NCBI GenBank assembly: GCA_947462335.1
Contig: OX381717.1
Location: 42,389,523-42,453,522 of the forward strand
DNA from: Harmothoe impar
Taxonomy: Eukaryota; Annelida; Polychaeta; Phyllodocida; Polynoidae
DNA length: 64,000 bases
Direction of reading: 5' to 3'
The position numbers and the translations under genes are program-made. How positions within the stretch are numbered: position 1 is the first letter of the stretch; each line of letters opens with the position of its first letter. The notes under the pieces are model-generated. The model did no database searches. It saw nothing but the letters and a program-made list of their open reading frames with translations, and had not been told where the DNA came from. Shown here in pieces: positions 32,201-42,599 of the stretch.

Positions 32201-34647
32201 TGAGCATGCCCATAAATTTCCTGCTAATGTTCCCAAATTTACTTACCCCCTAAGGAGTCGACCCGCCTTCCTGCCCCTTAACTATTGTAATAAACAAGAC
32301 TTTGTTCCTTATAATATTGGTAAGTTATTAAGTAAAGAACAAGGTCGAGACAGTTCGGATCAAGTGTACAGGTTGCGAATCAAAGGTTTATTCAGTAACC
32401 TAGACAGGCAAAACTATATCAGTGCGAACTACAAATAGAGTTTGGAGCGGGTCAGTAGGCTCGCGGCCGATACAATCTCAAGGGCCTCTGTCCAGTATGG
32501 ATCCAGAGTGACCAATGAGTCCCATTGGATGCTGGCTATATATAGGCGACCAGCCTGCCCGCACACACGGAAGCCTAAAGCGACCTCTGTCCATACCCCA
32601 AGCCCGGAACAGGTGCTACCACCTATCGTCGGGCTGAAGGGTTCGGACGGAGTTCGCAACACAGCATCCAACAGAACCCCCCATATAATTACCCCTCAAC
32701 CCTAGCCCCTACACTATTTATAAAAAGTGACCACTCCTTAATAGGGACCTTTACCAAACCCAAAATACCTTATTAAACATGCACATTGGCCATTATCCAG
32801 CTAACAAAAATTGTTTGCAAAAAAAGGTTTACAAAACATTTGCAAAAAAACATTTGCAAACGTCTGCAAAGGGTTTGCAAAAGTTTGTTTTCATCTTATT
32901 GGGTATACACAGAAACCATAGTCAAAATCGAGGAGGGTTGGCATATCTGGGACTAGACCACTGGATAGTCAGATTGCAAGTCAGACGTGCTGACCATCAC
33001 ACTATGGAATCTACTGTAGGTTTCAGGGTAGAGTCAGGTTATTCATGCTTCCAGTACCAGTCGGTGCTTTTGGGTACACATGAGAGGAGGGGTTGTGAGG
33101 CCCCTATCCCTCAAAAGGCCCCTATCCCTCAAAATTGGCTTGTTTGAGATATAGGGACCAGGTGAAGTCCCTATGTGCTAAATGGCCCCTATCTCTCAAA
33201 ACGGTTTGAGACATAGGGCCCATGTGAAGTCCCTAAGTTACAAATATTTTTAGCATATCCTTATCCCTCAAAAGCCACTATCCCTAAAACGTGTCCCCTT
33301 GGCTAAATATGTGAAATAGATAGATCATTTATAAATAGGATATTGGATAATATTCCCACTACCACCCCAGCCTTAGTAACATCCCCTCCCATCTCAAGTG
33401 GGGTCAAGAATTTTGATAACAGATTACTGCTCCCAAAGTAGAAAGGGAGTGGTCATTGATTAATTACACGGTGTTTAGTGGGTTCAGGAGGGGTGTAAAA
33501 TGTGTCCATTTTATAACAACAGGGTTCATTTTTTAACATTGGACCTCCTTCTTTCTAATTCTTTTGGCCAAACCTTGACTGATTGTATTCTTGTGAGGCA
33601 TGATTTCTTACTGCAGAAGTATGAAATAGTCCTTAAAACTAATAAAAAATGCTTTTGCTGGATAGGGGTTTTGAGACTTTGGGACCTTTTGTAGGATAGG
33701 GGCCTGACATGTCCCTATGTCTCAAATGGCCCCTATCTTTCAAATATTTGTGAGATAGGGGCTGTGTGAATGTGGTCCCTATGTCTCAAATATTTGTGGG
33801 ATAGGGGCTTTTTGACATTTAGGGACTTCAGGTGTGCCCTAAGTCTCAAAAGGCCCCTATCCCACAAATATTTGAGGGATAGGGGCCTTTTGAGACTTAG
33901 GGGCCTCACAGGGGTTTCACATGATAAGGAGAAGCCCCCGACCACCTGAGTTACCAGGTTATGCTAGTCCCATATACATGCATTGATGGCAATGAAATAA
34001 CCTCTATTAGGGACCTTTAGCAAACCTGACGTAGCCCATTAAACATAGATGTAACATAGGTTTCAGCACTACCACCATTACACGTAAAAGTTCCCACGTA
34101 TACCTTTGATGAGCTACATTGGGTTTGGCAGAGGACTCTATTATGTCCAAGATAATGCTATAGAAATGTTAGATAACACTGAAAAATGTTGTGCATAAAA
34201 AAGTTTGCACGGACAACTGTATAGCAGGGTAAAATGATGGTTTATGTACAATGTAAAATAATCTTATATATGGGAATGTTTCCAAACATCAAAATATAAC
34301 TGGCCAATGCCCTAATCTTTCTACCACCTTCTCTGTCTCACACCTCATTAGCCCCACTTTAGTAACTTTAATTAGCTGTGTAATAATACCATACCATTAT
34401 ATAAAGAGACTAAAGCCAATACTCACCTTCTTGGTTCTATAGGCCCAGTGCATTGATGGAGTGACAGTAGATGCCTTGCAAAATCACTGTCACTGGTTAT
34501 GCCACAGGCAACCTTTTGTGCTCTCCAATCTTCAAGTGACAAACCGAGATTGACCTTTCTGCCTTCATAAATCCGTTTTCTTTGTAGTTTTGCTGCTCTT
34601 CTGTCCTGCTCTGTTAGATATTTTGGTTTTCTGCCCCTTTTCCCCAT
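23207..34647 (-). CDS. Kolobok-like DDE transposase-related gene, at least 14 exons
   Basis: Minus-strand exons in transcript order: 34647-34427, 31030-30965, 30126-30055, 29175-29110, 28424-28355, 28025-27963, 27462-27022, 26416-26085, 25839-25757, 25512-25405, 25239-25022, 24322-24254, 24026-23928, 23468-23207. All have GT-AG borders and matching phases except the 30055/29175 junction, where a small exon is probably missed. The N-terminus has an AT-hook-like GKRGRKPKY. The 27 kb exon holds a Cys/His zinc-ribbon-like segment (YCHKCQ ... WECPNHG ... GSWSSQP). The core is transposase-like: GDARCDSPGYSAQHCTYSMM, VVTDAHVMIK, HQFDLWHVIKSLRKKL, GHLELFHSLILKYC, then MRIQLSAMDWNHHLER. The Asp of GDARCDSPG, the Asp of TDAH and the Glu of GHLELF are my guess at the DDE triad. 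The length is over 720 residues. The open frame and clean splice sites suggest a recently active or host-retained gene. Confidence 0.8.
23545..23729. mobile_element. MITE in last intron of transposase-like gene
   Basis: Terminal inverted repeats ACCTTATTCGACGTAATAAG and complement (GGGCGCTTATTACGTCGAAT) enclose a 185-bp element with an AT-rich centre. Confidence 0.65.
24757..24883. repeat. AACGTT-rich MITE-like repeat
   Basis: GTAAACAAAAAACGTTATAC at the left and AATAACGTTTTTTGTTAGCT at the right form the imperfect ends of a dispersed family whose edge reads GTTAGCTGGG. Confidence 0.5.
26460..27021. other. Intron of the transposase-like gene
   Basis: AT-rich intron sequence with TTTTGAAAATTTTACAAAC-type words. 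No exon-like ORF with splice borders. Confidence 0.4.
28640..29105. repeat. Degenerate 'gcttataag' repeats in intron
   Basis: Words such as GCGTATAAGCCATGGCTT, GGCTTATAAAAG and GGCTTGTAAAAG recur, like those at 12600-12660 and 47550-47779. Probably worn MITE copies. Confidence 0.35.
30461..30612. repeat. Short-palindrome repeat family, copy 1
   Basis: Serial units like TACAGTAGATTCTACTGTA separated by GGTG or TCTA. A second copy is at 50515-50690. Confidence 0.55.
31528..31736. mobile_element. MITE-like inverted repeat in intron
   Basis: The left end CTGTAATTCCTGCGTATAA pairs imperfectly with the right end TTATACTTAGGAATTTACGG. Inside, TATAACC / GGTTATA words repeat. Confidence 0.45.
32038..32108 (-). 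repeat. tRNA-like SINE head
   Basis: Complementary B box AGGATTCGAACAT and A-box-like TAACTATGAGGCCACAGAGC on the minus strand. Confidence 0.5.
32745..32785. repeat. GGGACC MITE fragment
   Basis: Left arm only (GGGACCTTTACCAAACCC), then divergent sequence before the 32798 repeat. Confidence 0.55.
32798..33022 (-). repeat. Composite tRNA-SINE / GCAAACGTTT repeat, inverted
   Basis: Reverse-oriented counterpart of 19935-20265: CCAGCTAACAAAAATTG, TTTGCAAA units, then CAGATTGCAAGTCAGACGTG and CATCACACTATGGAATCTAC. It lies in the first intron of the transposase-like gene. Confidence 0.6.
33095..33920. repeat. Palindromic 'ccctatcTCTCAAA' satellite-like array
   Basis: Many alternating direct and inverted units such as GGCCCCTATCCCTCAAA and TTTGAGACATAGGG, with a 62-bp near-perfect palindrome at 33839-33900. 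It interrupts no exon. Confidence 0.6.
34010..34139. mobile_element. GGGACC palindromic MITE, diverged
   Basis: Left end GGGACCTTTAGCAAACC is intact; the right end is worn (GGTTTGGCAGAGGACTC). Confidence 0.6.
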
Positions 34648-34679
34648 GGTGGGGCCACACAGAACGACCACTGCGAGTG

Positions 34680-36370
34680 CTGTGTCTCAAGTATGTGGCT
34701 ATGTACAGAGAAGGTTACATATAGAGGTCTTCAACGTCACAGTGTGGCCAAACAGAGGCTACACGTGGTTGGGTAACCTCACCATGATAGCAGCACACCA
34801 GGATAATTACTGTCAAGTTTTTTTCTAAATGTTAGGAATGTCATCGACACCTACTGTATTGATACATCGTTATTTATAGAATCATGATGATCGCATGGAC
34901 AAAAGCCATCGATACACTAATAATCTGATTAATCTATTTTTTAGTCAAAAAACAAATTATCTTTGGACCTACTCACTCGATTCACACAATTTAAACAATA
35001 TTGGAAAGTGTATGCCTCATGTACTACAACCATGGGACTTTATATATAGATTTACTCAACACTAAACTAATCAAGGAATACTGTCTAGTTTATGAACATG
35101 ATCGCCAAATTATTTTCACGGGAAACGAATGCATCAGGAATAGATTACAGAGCTGAAATACCTTTTTCCAAACAGCTTTCAAATGTTCTTCTAGTATCGA
35201 AATAATCGATACACATGTATAATTGGAAAATCGAGACTAAAATAGTGATAATCGAAATCGAAATAAATTGGATATCAATGACATCTCTGCTAAATGCCTG
35301 TCGGCTGTATTCATTTTGGAGATTTCACTATGAAGTATAATACATGGATGTGAAATTATTTGCCTCATTTAGGACACATTAAGTTCTTTATATAATGACA
35401 TAACTGACTGGTTCATGGTGCATATACCTAGGGGTCATAGCCCAGTGGTTTGTTTGCCCACCGCACCTCCCATATAAATAGAAACAATCAAGTATATGTA
35501 GCCTTCTTTATAGTGAGCTATACACTGTTGGTTGCCTGTAGCACTCTGCGTAGATATACCTGTACCACATGATATAAGACACTTAGCAAGAGGGTCTTTA
35601 TATAGAGCTGGTGTTTACTCCCCAGTACCCAGTAAACTTTAGAGTGATTTTAGATATTACAATAATAGGCATCTACATGTGGGCATTGTACATTGGTCCT
35701 AGCTGCCCACATGTAATTTCACTATGTTAGATACCCCTCAAATGTAAGGTTCATCATATAAAGTTATTGAACATAAATAAATGTAAATAAATGTTACATG
35801 CACATCATGAGAATGTTCTGTCTAGGTGTTTAATTATGTATCACAGTGAACAAAAAACGTTTTTTGATGGTTGGGACACTTTTCCCTGTCCCTGGGTCTG
35901 TGGCTGCATGCAGGGTGATTACACACTATGGTACAGACCCTCACTGTACACTGCATGGGTGCCACTGGGCTGGTAGGATATATATAGACCGGCAGGGGTA
36001 AAATTATAGGGAGTTCTTCAACTTCCAGACCTTCTCACACACTTCCCGTTGAATGAATCATCACTCTGTTTCTTACTTCGAATTAGTACATGTCTTATAT
36101 TTTGATGGGACACCCTAACATTATAAGAGTAAAATTCCTCTGTGTTTTAGTGTGGGACACACACCTTCTAGTAGTCCTACTACAGTAGCTAGAGTACACA
36201 CGCAGGGTAAGCTGTGATGTCATGGCTCATTGACCTTTTAAAGCCACATATATTACTGCACGTCCAGTAACAGTCAGAGTGCAGTCGGGACAAGTACTCA
36301 GTCCTAGATATAGGGGCGCTGAGAGTTTAACTAAACTTAATCTCCTCCGGAGGTTTTGTGGCCTTCCCTC
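34680..36370. other. Upstream region of transposase-like gene, no gene seen
   Basis: No supported gene. TATATAGA-type TATA-like words occur at 35610-35617 and 35969-35978, each followed by 40-80 bp of unremarkable sequence. ATCGAT / TCGATAC words cluster at 34850-35230. Any of these could belong to promoters, but none could be tied to an exon. Confidence 0.35.
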
Positions 36371-36374
36371 CTTC

Positions 36375-36472
36375 TCAAAAGCCTGGTCTTAGTGGGATTC
36401 GAACCCAAACATGAGTAAAGCATGTAATTTCAAGACCATCACTCTAACCACTGGGCCACAGCGGACACCATA
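36375..36472 (-). repeat. tRNA-derived SINE (- strand)
   Basis: GTCTTAGTGGGATTCGAACC with TAACCACTGGGCCACAG downstream; tail unit CCTCCGGAGGTTTTGTGG precedes it, as in the 14253/18498 family. Confidence 0.7.
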
Positions 36473-36556
36473 TGGGACATAGTATAGAACCTTTACTGCA
36501 GTATGCGGTCATTATACTTGTTGTCTCTATTTTACATAATAATAATGATAATAATA

Positions 36557-36686
36557 GGGACCTTTAGCAACCATGTCAAAGCTCACAAACTGTGAACGTA
36601 ATGCAGGTCTTAACTATTGCCACCAATGCATGTATAAGTACCTACATCAGTGTTTATTGAGCTACTTTTGGTTTGCTAAAGGTCCC
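36557..36686. mobile_element. GGGACC palindromic MITE, long variant
   Basis: 130 bp with typical ends and a centre like the 13791 copy (CCAATGCATGTATAAGTACC). Confidence 0.7.
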
Positions 36687-36789
36687 TGATGTCTTTTTCT
36701 AGAAAATCATAATTATGTGATATCTTTGTCTGGTTATTTTTATGAGTCTACTTTGAAACATAAATAAAATAAAATAAAAACATGGTTGC

Positions 36790-36868
36790 ACCTAGTGGGA
36801 CTCGAACCCATGGTAGAAAATATAGCTGTGAGAGTTGTCCAGCAGTCTTACCCACTGGGCCACGGAGG
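36790..36868 (-). repeat. tRNA-like SINE head
   Basis: TAGTGGGACTCGAACCCATG and CTTACCCACTGGGCCACGG are complements of B and A boxes. A near relative is at 38262-38318. Confidence 0.6.
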
Positions 36869-37252
36869 CTCATGCTTCTTCATGCAATTAATTACTACTT
36901 AATCACCCTCCCATGTATCCCCTCCTCACTAACATTCTACTCACCCAGGTTCGAGCCCCAACCAGAACCAAAATATGTGACATAAAATCACCTTAAAGTT
37001 GATCAAATAACACATCAAATTGATGCCCTATAGACTAATTGTTGTAAAGGAATGGAGTATAAACTAGAAAACCTCCGCGGAGGTTTTCTATCATGAAAAC
37101 AGTAAATAATATTTTTATAACGTTTTTATAACGTTTTATAATGTTACAGCCAAACTTTTGTCTGTAATGTTATATGAATGTGGAAAAAAAACACTTATTA
37201 ACTCTATGAATGAATAGGTAGCAAATCTGGCGTAAACTCTGACCAAAGAATA

Positions 37253-37359
37253 GGGACCTTTAGAAACCCGACGTAAGTCATTAAACGCAGACGTAGTAGT
37301 GCTAGAGGGATAGGCTACGTCTGCGTTTATTGAGCTTTTACATGGTTGCTGAAGGTCCC
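37253..37359. mobile_element. GGGACC palindromic MITE
   Basis: Full copy; arms GTCATTAAACGCAGACGTAG and TACGTCTGCGTTTATTGAGC pair well. Confidence 0.8.
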
Positions 37360-37562
37360 TAGTGTTTAATTTATACTTCTCACAAGGCTGAAGGTTCTGT
37401 AATAATTATCTGTTAATTGAGTGATAGAGTGGAATACCATTAAAGTAATTAACGTTATCTATAATTTTCTGGATATAGTCACCTACATCCAGATCATAAT
37501 GGTCCCATGCAGATTTTAAAGGGTTTTCGTGTTTGAAATTTTAAAAAGTATATACATGGGGC

Positions 37563-37740
37563 ACCCCAGTGAACAATAACCGTTTTTTTAGCGTTCTGAA
37601 ACGTTTCAATGTGTACTGTTATTTTATGTTTTCTTTAAAACGTATTTTTACGTTCTTACATGGTTTATCTTAAAAAGTTTATATTCACAAGGTTATTTAA
37701 CGTTATTTAAAGTTTCGTACGGCTATGGTTTATGACGTAA
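37563..37740. repeat. AACGTT-rich repeat
   Basis: CCCCAGTGAACAATAACCG start and ACGTTCTTACATGGTTT centre match the repeat at 15703-15850. Confidence 0.55.
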
Positions 37741-37788
37741 ATATTGGGAACCAAAACCAGACCTACTGAAAACAAACTGATGGTAATA

Positions 37789-37896
37789 GGGAGATTTAGT
37801 AACCATGTAAAAGCTCATTAAACCCAGACGTAGCAGTGCTGAAAGCATAGGATACGTGTGGGTTAAATGAGCTACGTCGGGTTTGCTAAAGGTCCC
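37789..37896. mobile_element. GGGACC palindromic MITE
   Basis: Full copy with a changed left tip (GGGAGATTTAGTAACC) and intact right end. Confidence 0.75.
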
Positions 37897-38261
37897 TATT
37901 AAGTTAAACATTTGTAGGGGGTCAATATTTCCCCTCTCTTTTCCCTGCTAGGTTGAAAATTGTGTGTATTACACACTTTCGTTTCATGCTAACAGGAACG
38001 ACTTTTTCCCCCAAAAATGTGGAGGTGCACATTTCTATCCCATTTCTATCTAACCTCCCATTCTTCATTTTTCAAATAACCTCCGGAGGAGGTTTTGTGA
38101 TGGAAAACCTCTGCGGAGGTTTTCTAGCTTAATGGGCATAATGATAATAAGTTTTATAGAAACACTATCATAAATATGTGGGTTATTTTTCTGTCTGGAT
38201 ATTCATGTGAGCCTACTCTCAAACATGAATAAAAATAAAGTAAAATCGTAGTTGCACTTGG

Positions 38262-38318
38262 TGACATTCGAACCCATGTCAGTTGTCCAGCAGTCTTATC
38301 CATTGGGCTACGGAGGCT
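38262..38318 (-). repeat. tRNA-like SINE head
   Basis: GACATTCGAACCCATGTC then TTATCCATTGGGCTACGG; sister of the 36790 copy. Confidence 0.55.
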
Positions 38319-38559
38319 CATGCTCCACCATGCAAATTATTACTAGTTAATCCCCCTCCCCTGTATACCATCCTCAATAATATTCTATTCAACCAGGTTT
38401 GAGCCGAATTACTCGAATTAAATACGTTATATAAAAGTATCAAATTGATGCAGTAAAGACTGATTTTGGATCGAGTAGGCCTATAAGCTAGTTATACTCC
38501 GCTCAGGTGTCGACCCTATCGTTCTCACTGTAGGTTTATTTCCATATTTCTCTTCTGCT

Positions 38560-38775
38560 ACCCTGAGCGGAGGTATGTGGGTGCTGTCCGTAGGTTTTGT
38601 GGGTGCTGTCCGGAGGTTTTGTGGACTCTGAGCGGAGGTTTTGTGGACTTTGAGCGGAGGTTTTGTGATGATTTCTGACCAGAGAAAAGCTGGGCGAAGT
38701 GAGACTCGAACTCAGGGCCCAGTACATCATTAGATCAAGAGACCAATGCCCTAACCACCACGCCACCTAGCCTCA
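38560..38775 (-). repeat. SINE head with GCGGAGGTTTTG tandem tail
   Basis: Five units like CTGAGCGGAGGTTTTGTGG at 38560-38668 directly adjoin a minus-strand tRNA-like head at 38700-38775 (GTGAGACTCGAACTCAG, CTAACCACCACGCC). Confidence 0.6.
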
Positions 38776-38779
38776 GCTG

Positions 38780-39420
38780 TTAGGGGCAGTGTGCTGACTC
38801 GTAGTGAAGTACATGGGCACCATGATAACCATTGTACTGGGGGTTGAGTTTAAAATACAAATGGTACTTTGGTTTTTGTTTACTACTGTATGCTGAGGAA
38901 ATGCAAATAAATACTTCATGATATAGACATTATGTCATTCAAGTTCTTATGCTAAGAATCCATGCAATATGCTGTGTTGATTATTATACTTTGACTGGCT
39001 TTTCATATTTCATGATTGAGTTCCTAGCTTTTATTGTAAGATCAAGAGGACGGTTGTGATTGAGGAACTAAATCAAACGGCTGAACTCTACGTTCCAGTA
39101 CAGCTTCATTCCATCAGTAAAAATGTGTTGTTAATCTTTTAAACTCTTCTTTTTTTTTAGATATTTCAAAGAGATTTTACTCGGTTTCATTACATCAATA
39201 CAAAAGTATAGCTCATCTTTTATACTTCCTTTGAATTATCAAAATAATTGGTGAAGTCTTTTCCCAGATTAGACACATGACGTTTCTCATCATGAAAAAC
39301 ACAATGATATTACTTCTGAGGGTTATAATATTATGGTGAGTACTGTGATCCGACTATAACTAGATAGGGAGCCTGGTATTTAGTAGAACACCTTTATACA
39401 GCATATATTTTCAAAATATA
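38780..39420. other. No gene seen
   Basis: Plain AT-rich sequence without recognisable exon, repeat or RNA gene. Confidence 0.4.
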
Positions 39421-39424
39421 AAAT

Positions 39425-39491
39425 CCTATGTGAATCGAACACACAACCTTCTGTATGTAAGTCATGTGTCCTAGCCATTGGGCCACGGAGC
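39425..39491 (-). repeat. tRNA-like SINE head
   Basis: TGTGAATCGAACACACAACC and CTAGCCATTGGGCCACGG; a second B-box-like CCGGTTCGAATCCC in the opposite sense lies at 39561-39574. Confidence 0.5.
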
Positions 39492-39682
39492 TGTGTGTTG
39501 TCAAACACACATAATTATATACAGCCTGTTGTTGGTCAGTAGTAGAGACACTGGATGTAGCCGGTTCGAATCCCATACCAAACTGTATCGTTTCCATCAG
39601 TAAAATATCACTAATCCATTAGTATAATCAACTACATTGGTATATATAACCTACCCGTCTATATAAGATGGAGTATAAGCTA

Positions 39683-39764
39683 GAAAACCTCCTTGGAGGT
39701 GTAGTATTTGCAGTAAAACCTCCTCGGCTACGCCTGCAAATACTACACCTCCGTGGAGGTTTTC
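39683..39764. repeat. 31-bp-arm inverted repeat
   Basis: Arms 39683-39713 and 39734-39764 match at 29 of 31 positions around a 20-nt spacer. Each arm carries CCTCC..GGAGG, the motif of the SINE tails. Confidence 0.7.
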
Positions 39765-40474
39765 CATCACAAAACCTTGCCTCAGAGGTTTTACAGGTTT
39801 AGTTTAGGTGTATTCAAAACCCCAAAAAACGTAATATAACGTTTTCATAACGTTATACATCCTAACATTTTTATATAACGTTAATATAACGTTATTTTGA
39901 GTCAAAGTTTTAAAGTCAGACCAGCCCCTTCGGGGGCCAGGATTGTGAGTGGGGGTATATTCTAGGCCTATTCCGGGACATCCCCCCCCCCCAAAAAAAA
40001 GACCCATCCCAATGTAGGCCTACTGTCTGGGTTTAGAGCCCCTCTGCCCCCCCCTCCACCACCAATTTCGTTGTATTTGATCACCATTCATCAGTTGATA
40101 AGTTATTTTTGTGCATCTTAGATGGAAGAAAACATGGCGGAATTTTGTATGATTCTGTGCCTCCTGTTGTTAGGCCAACAGTACGAGAGTATTTACATTC
40201 TCTATGCTGTTTTCCTTTATGATAGGCCTACATTGGAAATCTAAGAATGGTGCAATGGGGAGAACGGTTATGACATTTAAAGGAATCTAAATATTAATTG
40301 AAGTGAAATGAGAAAGAAAATCGAGTTAGCTTTGAAAAAAACACATACTTTCAGCTAGCCTCTTTTGGTTTATCTGTTCCTGTCAAGCACTCAAGCCTAA
40401 TTTAATGGGGTGATTCGCTGGTCCCAACTAATGCCGTTTTATATAAAGGGGAATAACGTCATATTTCCGTCATT

Positions 40475-40583
40475 AGGGACCTTTAGCAACCACGTAAAAG
40501 CTCATAAAACGCAGACGTAGCAGTGCTGAAGGTATAGGATACGTCTGCGTTAAATGAGCTACGTCGGCTTTGCTAAATGTCCC
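40475..40583. mobile_element. GGGACC MITE nested in an AACGTT-rich repeat
   Basis: A full GGGACC copy lies between GGAATAACGTCATATTTCCG on the left and AACGTTATTGTAACGTC ... GTAGCTGGG on the right (to 40655), showing nested insertion. Confidence 0.7.
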
Positions 40584-40692
40584 TACTCTATTACGTTTAC
40601 CAAACCTTCAGAAAACGTTATTGTAACGTCAGATAACGTTTTTTTGGTAGCTGGGACACAGTCTCCATGTTGTACAAGTGGGCTTATGGCTT

Positions 40693-40772
40693 CCCAGCAC
40701 CACCTCCTCAATAGAGCAGGGGTAGAGCGTTAGACTGCCATGCAGAAGATCCTGGGTTCTAGGCTCAGTCAG
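40693..40772 (+). repeat. tRNA-like SINE head
   Basis: AGAGCAGGGGTAGAGCGTTA (A box) and CCTGGGTTCTAGGC (B box) in tRNA-like spacing. Confidence 0.5.
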
Positions 40773-40999
40773 GCCCTGTAGAATGTTATTGATTGTCCAC
40801 GTAATATATTGCAACCTAACACTTTTTGGTTTGGAAATAATTATAGTCTTTTTGTGTCTGTCTGTCTGTCTGTCTCTTTCTCTTTCTCTCTCTCACTCTC
40901 TGCAGGAATTTGTTTCTATGGCAGTAGAGCAGTACGAGTACCACCTCACATGAGTATAATAAAAGTACTTTGGATGAGATTAGATCCGGGGGTCCATTG

Positions 41000-41990
41000 A
41001 TTATGAGCCCAGAGTCTTAACCACTTCCCTATTCTGGATAGGCTGTCATAAGCTTTGCCCAGCTACAACACGTTCACATTACCTCTTTTTTTCGGTGCCT
41101 CTGAGAGTAGCTGAGCTACCAGCTCTTAAGAGCCCTCTTGTGAATCACAGCTGAACTATAGACTTTGACGGTGAAGGTCTAGCTTTAAGAGAGGAGGGTA
41201 TGAGCCACACGATTTATGACAGCTAGAACACTACGAACTACAGGAAAACAGTTAAAAGGAATGACACAATGGGGATGTCCCCATGTTATTTTTCTAATTC
41301 ACTGTGCTTGCTTGTTTGTCAACCATAGGTTGTGTCATTTACAATGGCTAACTCGGGGGAATGTGTTACCCTATGAGTGTTAGTCAATAAAGACATGAAA
41401 AAAAGCAGACTCAAAAAACAATATTCAGCAGTTTTCATATGCAGCATACTGACTCATGGTTCACTTACCTGGAGGTCACATACCAGTGGTTCTCTTCCCA
41501 CCGCTAATTCCAGTCTAACGTTAAAGGAGGGTGGGGGTACACTGGTATTCTTTGGCTCCCTATATGACTAATCTTTCAATCACCATAATGCCTAACCAAG
41601 TTGGTCTTTTTTTTGGCTCCCTAAAGGACCAACCTAGGTTAGTTAATAGTGTCAGGTTGGTCCGTACTGGCCATAGTACATATTCTGTGTATGTGACCCT
41701 ACCACTCCCTACGTTAGATCCCCCATTCCCCACCCAGTTTAGATTGGATGTAAACAAACAGGTCCTGACTAATTTTTTTTAAAAAGTGTTTTATTCGGGT
41801 AAAAGATAACAGTTCCAAAAGTAAACGTATCAACCTAGCATGTGCATATCGCATTACCTGCGCTAGGGCCCCTTTCATGCCTTAATCAACAATGAATTCT
41901 CTTAGCTCGGCTATGACATATACATCTCGTGTGAACAATAACAATTATTTAAAGATATAAATGCATAAATTCACATACATTGCATTTAGG
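41000..41990. other. No gene seen
   Basis: No exon with splice and domain support. Short ORFs only. Confidence 0.35.
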
Positions 41991-41999
41991 TTGGAATAA

Positions 42000-42545
42000 T
42001 GAGACATGATAAGATGAGATGAGAGCATTGTAAGTAATTTGAAATATGTATGCTTATGTAATAAACTCGTACAGTTTTATATGAAACAATTGTCGTAGTT
42101 CTTCTTGATAGAAAGTCCTCGACTTCAGTATAGGCTGCTTTAAGCATATTCCATCGAGCAATTGCCCTTTAAAATACAATTCCTAACACAATTGGTTTAA
42201 GTGCTCTAGGAAGTAATAATCTAATACCTTGGTTGCCCCTGGTAGGAAGGTTTCTTTTGTCAATAAGTTTGTCTTGCTTTTTAAGTGCAAAAGCATAAAA
42301 GAGTAAATGTATGTCTCTCTTTATCTTTAGACACCTACAGCCACTAATTGCATTGAGCTGTATTGTATCATACTTAGGATTAGCTTCAAGTTTTACATTA
42401 TAAACTTGCCTAAGAGCTTTGTTCTGCAGGTATTGTACTTTATTATTTTCTCCAATATTTTCCCTATCCCACACATAATCGACATAATCAAAAGAAGGTA
42501 AAATCATACTCTTATACATGGTTAGAGCAGTGTCTTCATCAATAA
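42000..42545 (-). pseudogene. 5'-truncated non-LTR retrotransposon fragment
   Basis: The minus-strand frame (42519-42169, open somewhat further upstream) encodes about 120 residues from the C-terminal part of a reverse transcriptase. It starts MYKSMILPSFDYVDYVWD and continues LQNKALRQVY, matching the MILPYMDNSN / LQNTALRVCY and MVLPAIDYGDI regions of the other two elements. The RT core and endonuclease are absent. This is typical of incomplete reverse transcription. It belongs to a third family or subfamily. Confidence 0.75.
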
Positions 42546-42599
42546 AGATTCTTGTATGACCTTGGTTCTAATCATGGGCCACCACTGAATATAAGCAGT

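Noticed and set aside
33733..33945. 70-codon minus-strand ORF with repeated PLSLK / LSHKY words
   Set aside because: Product of the palindromic satellite-like array.
20300..34900. Terminal inverted repeats of a large element holding both convergent genes
   Set aside because: I compared the flanks at 20.3-21.2 kb and 34.7-35.3 kb by eye and saw no convincing inverted match; left as a hypothesis only.
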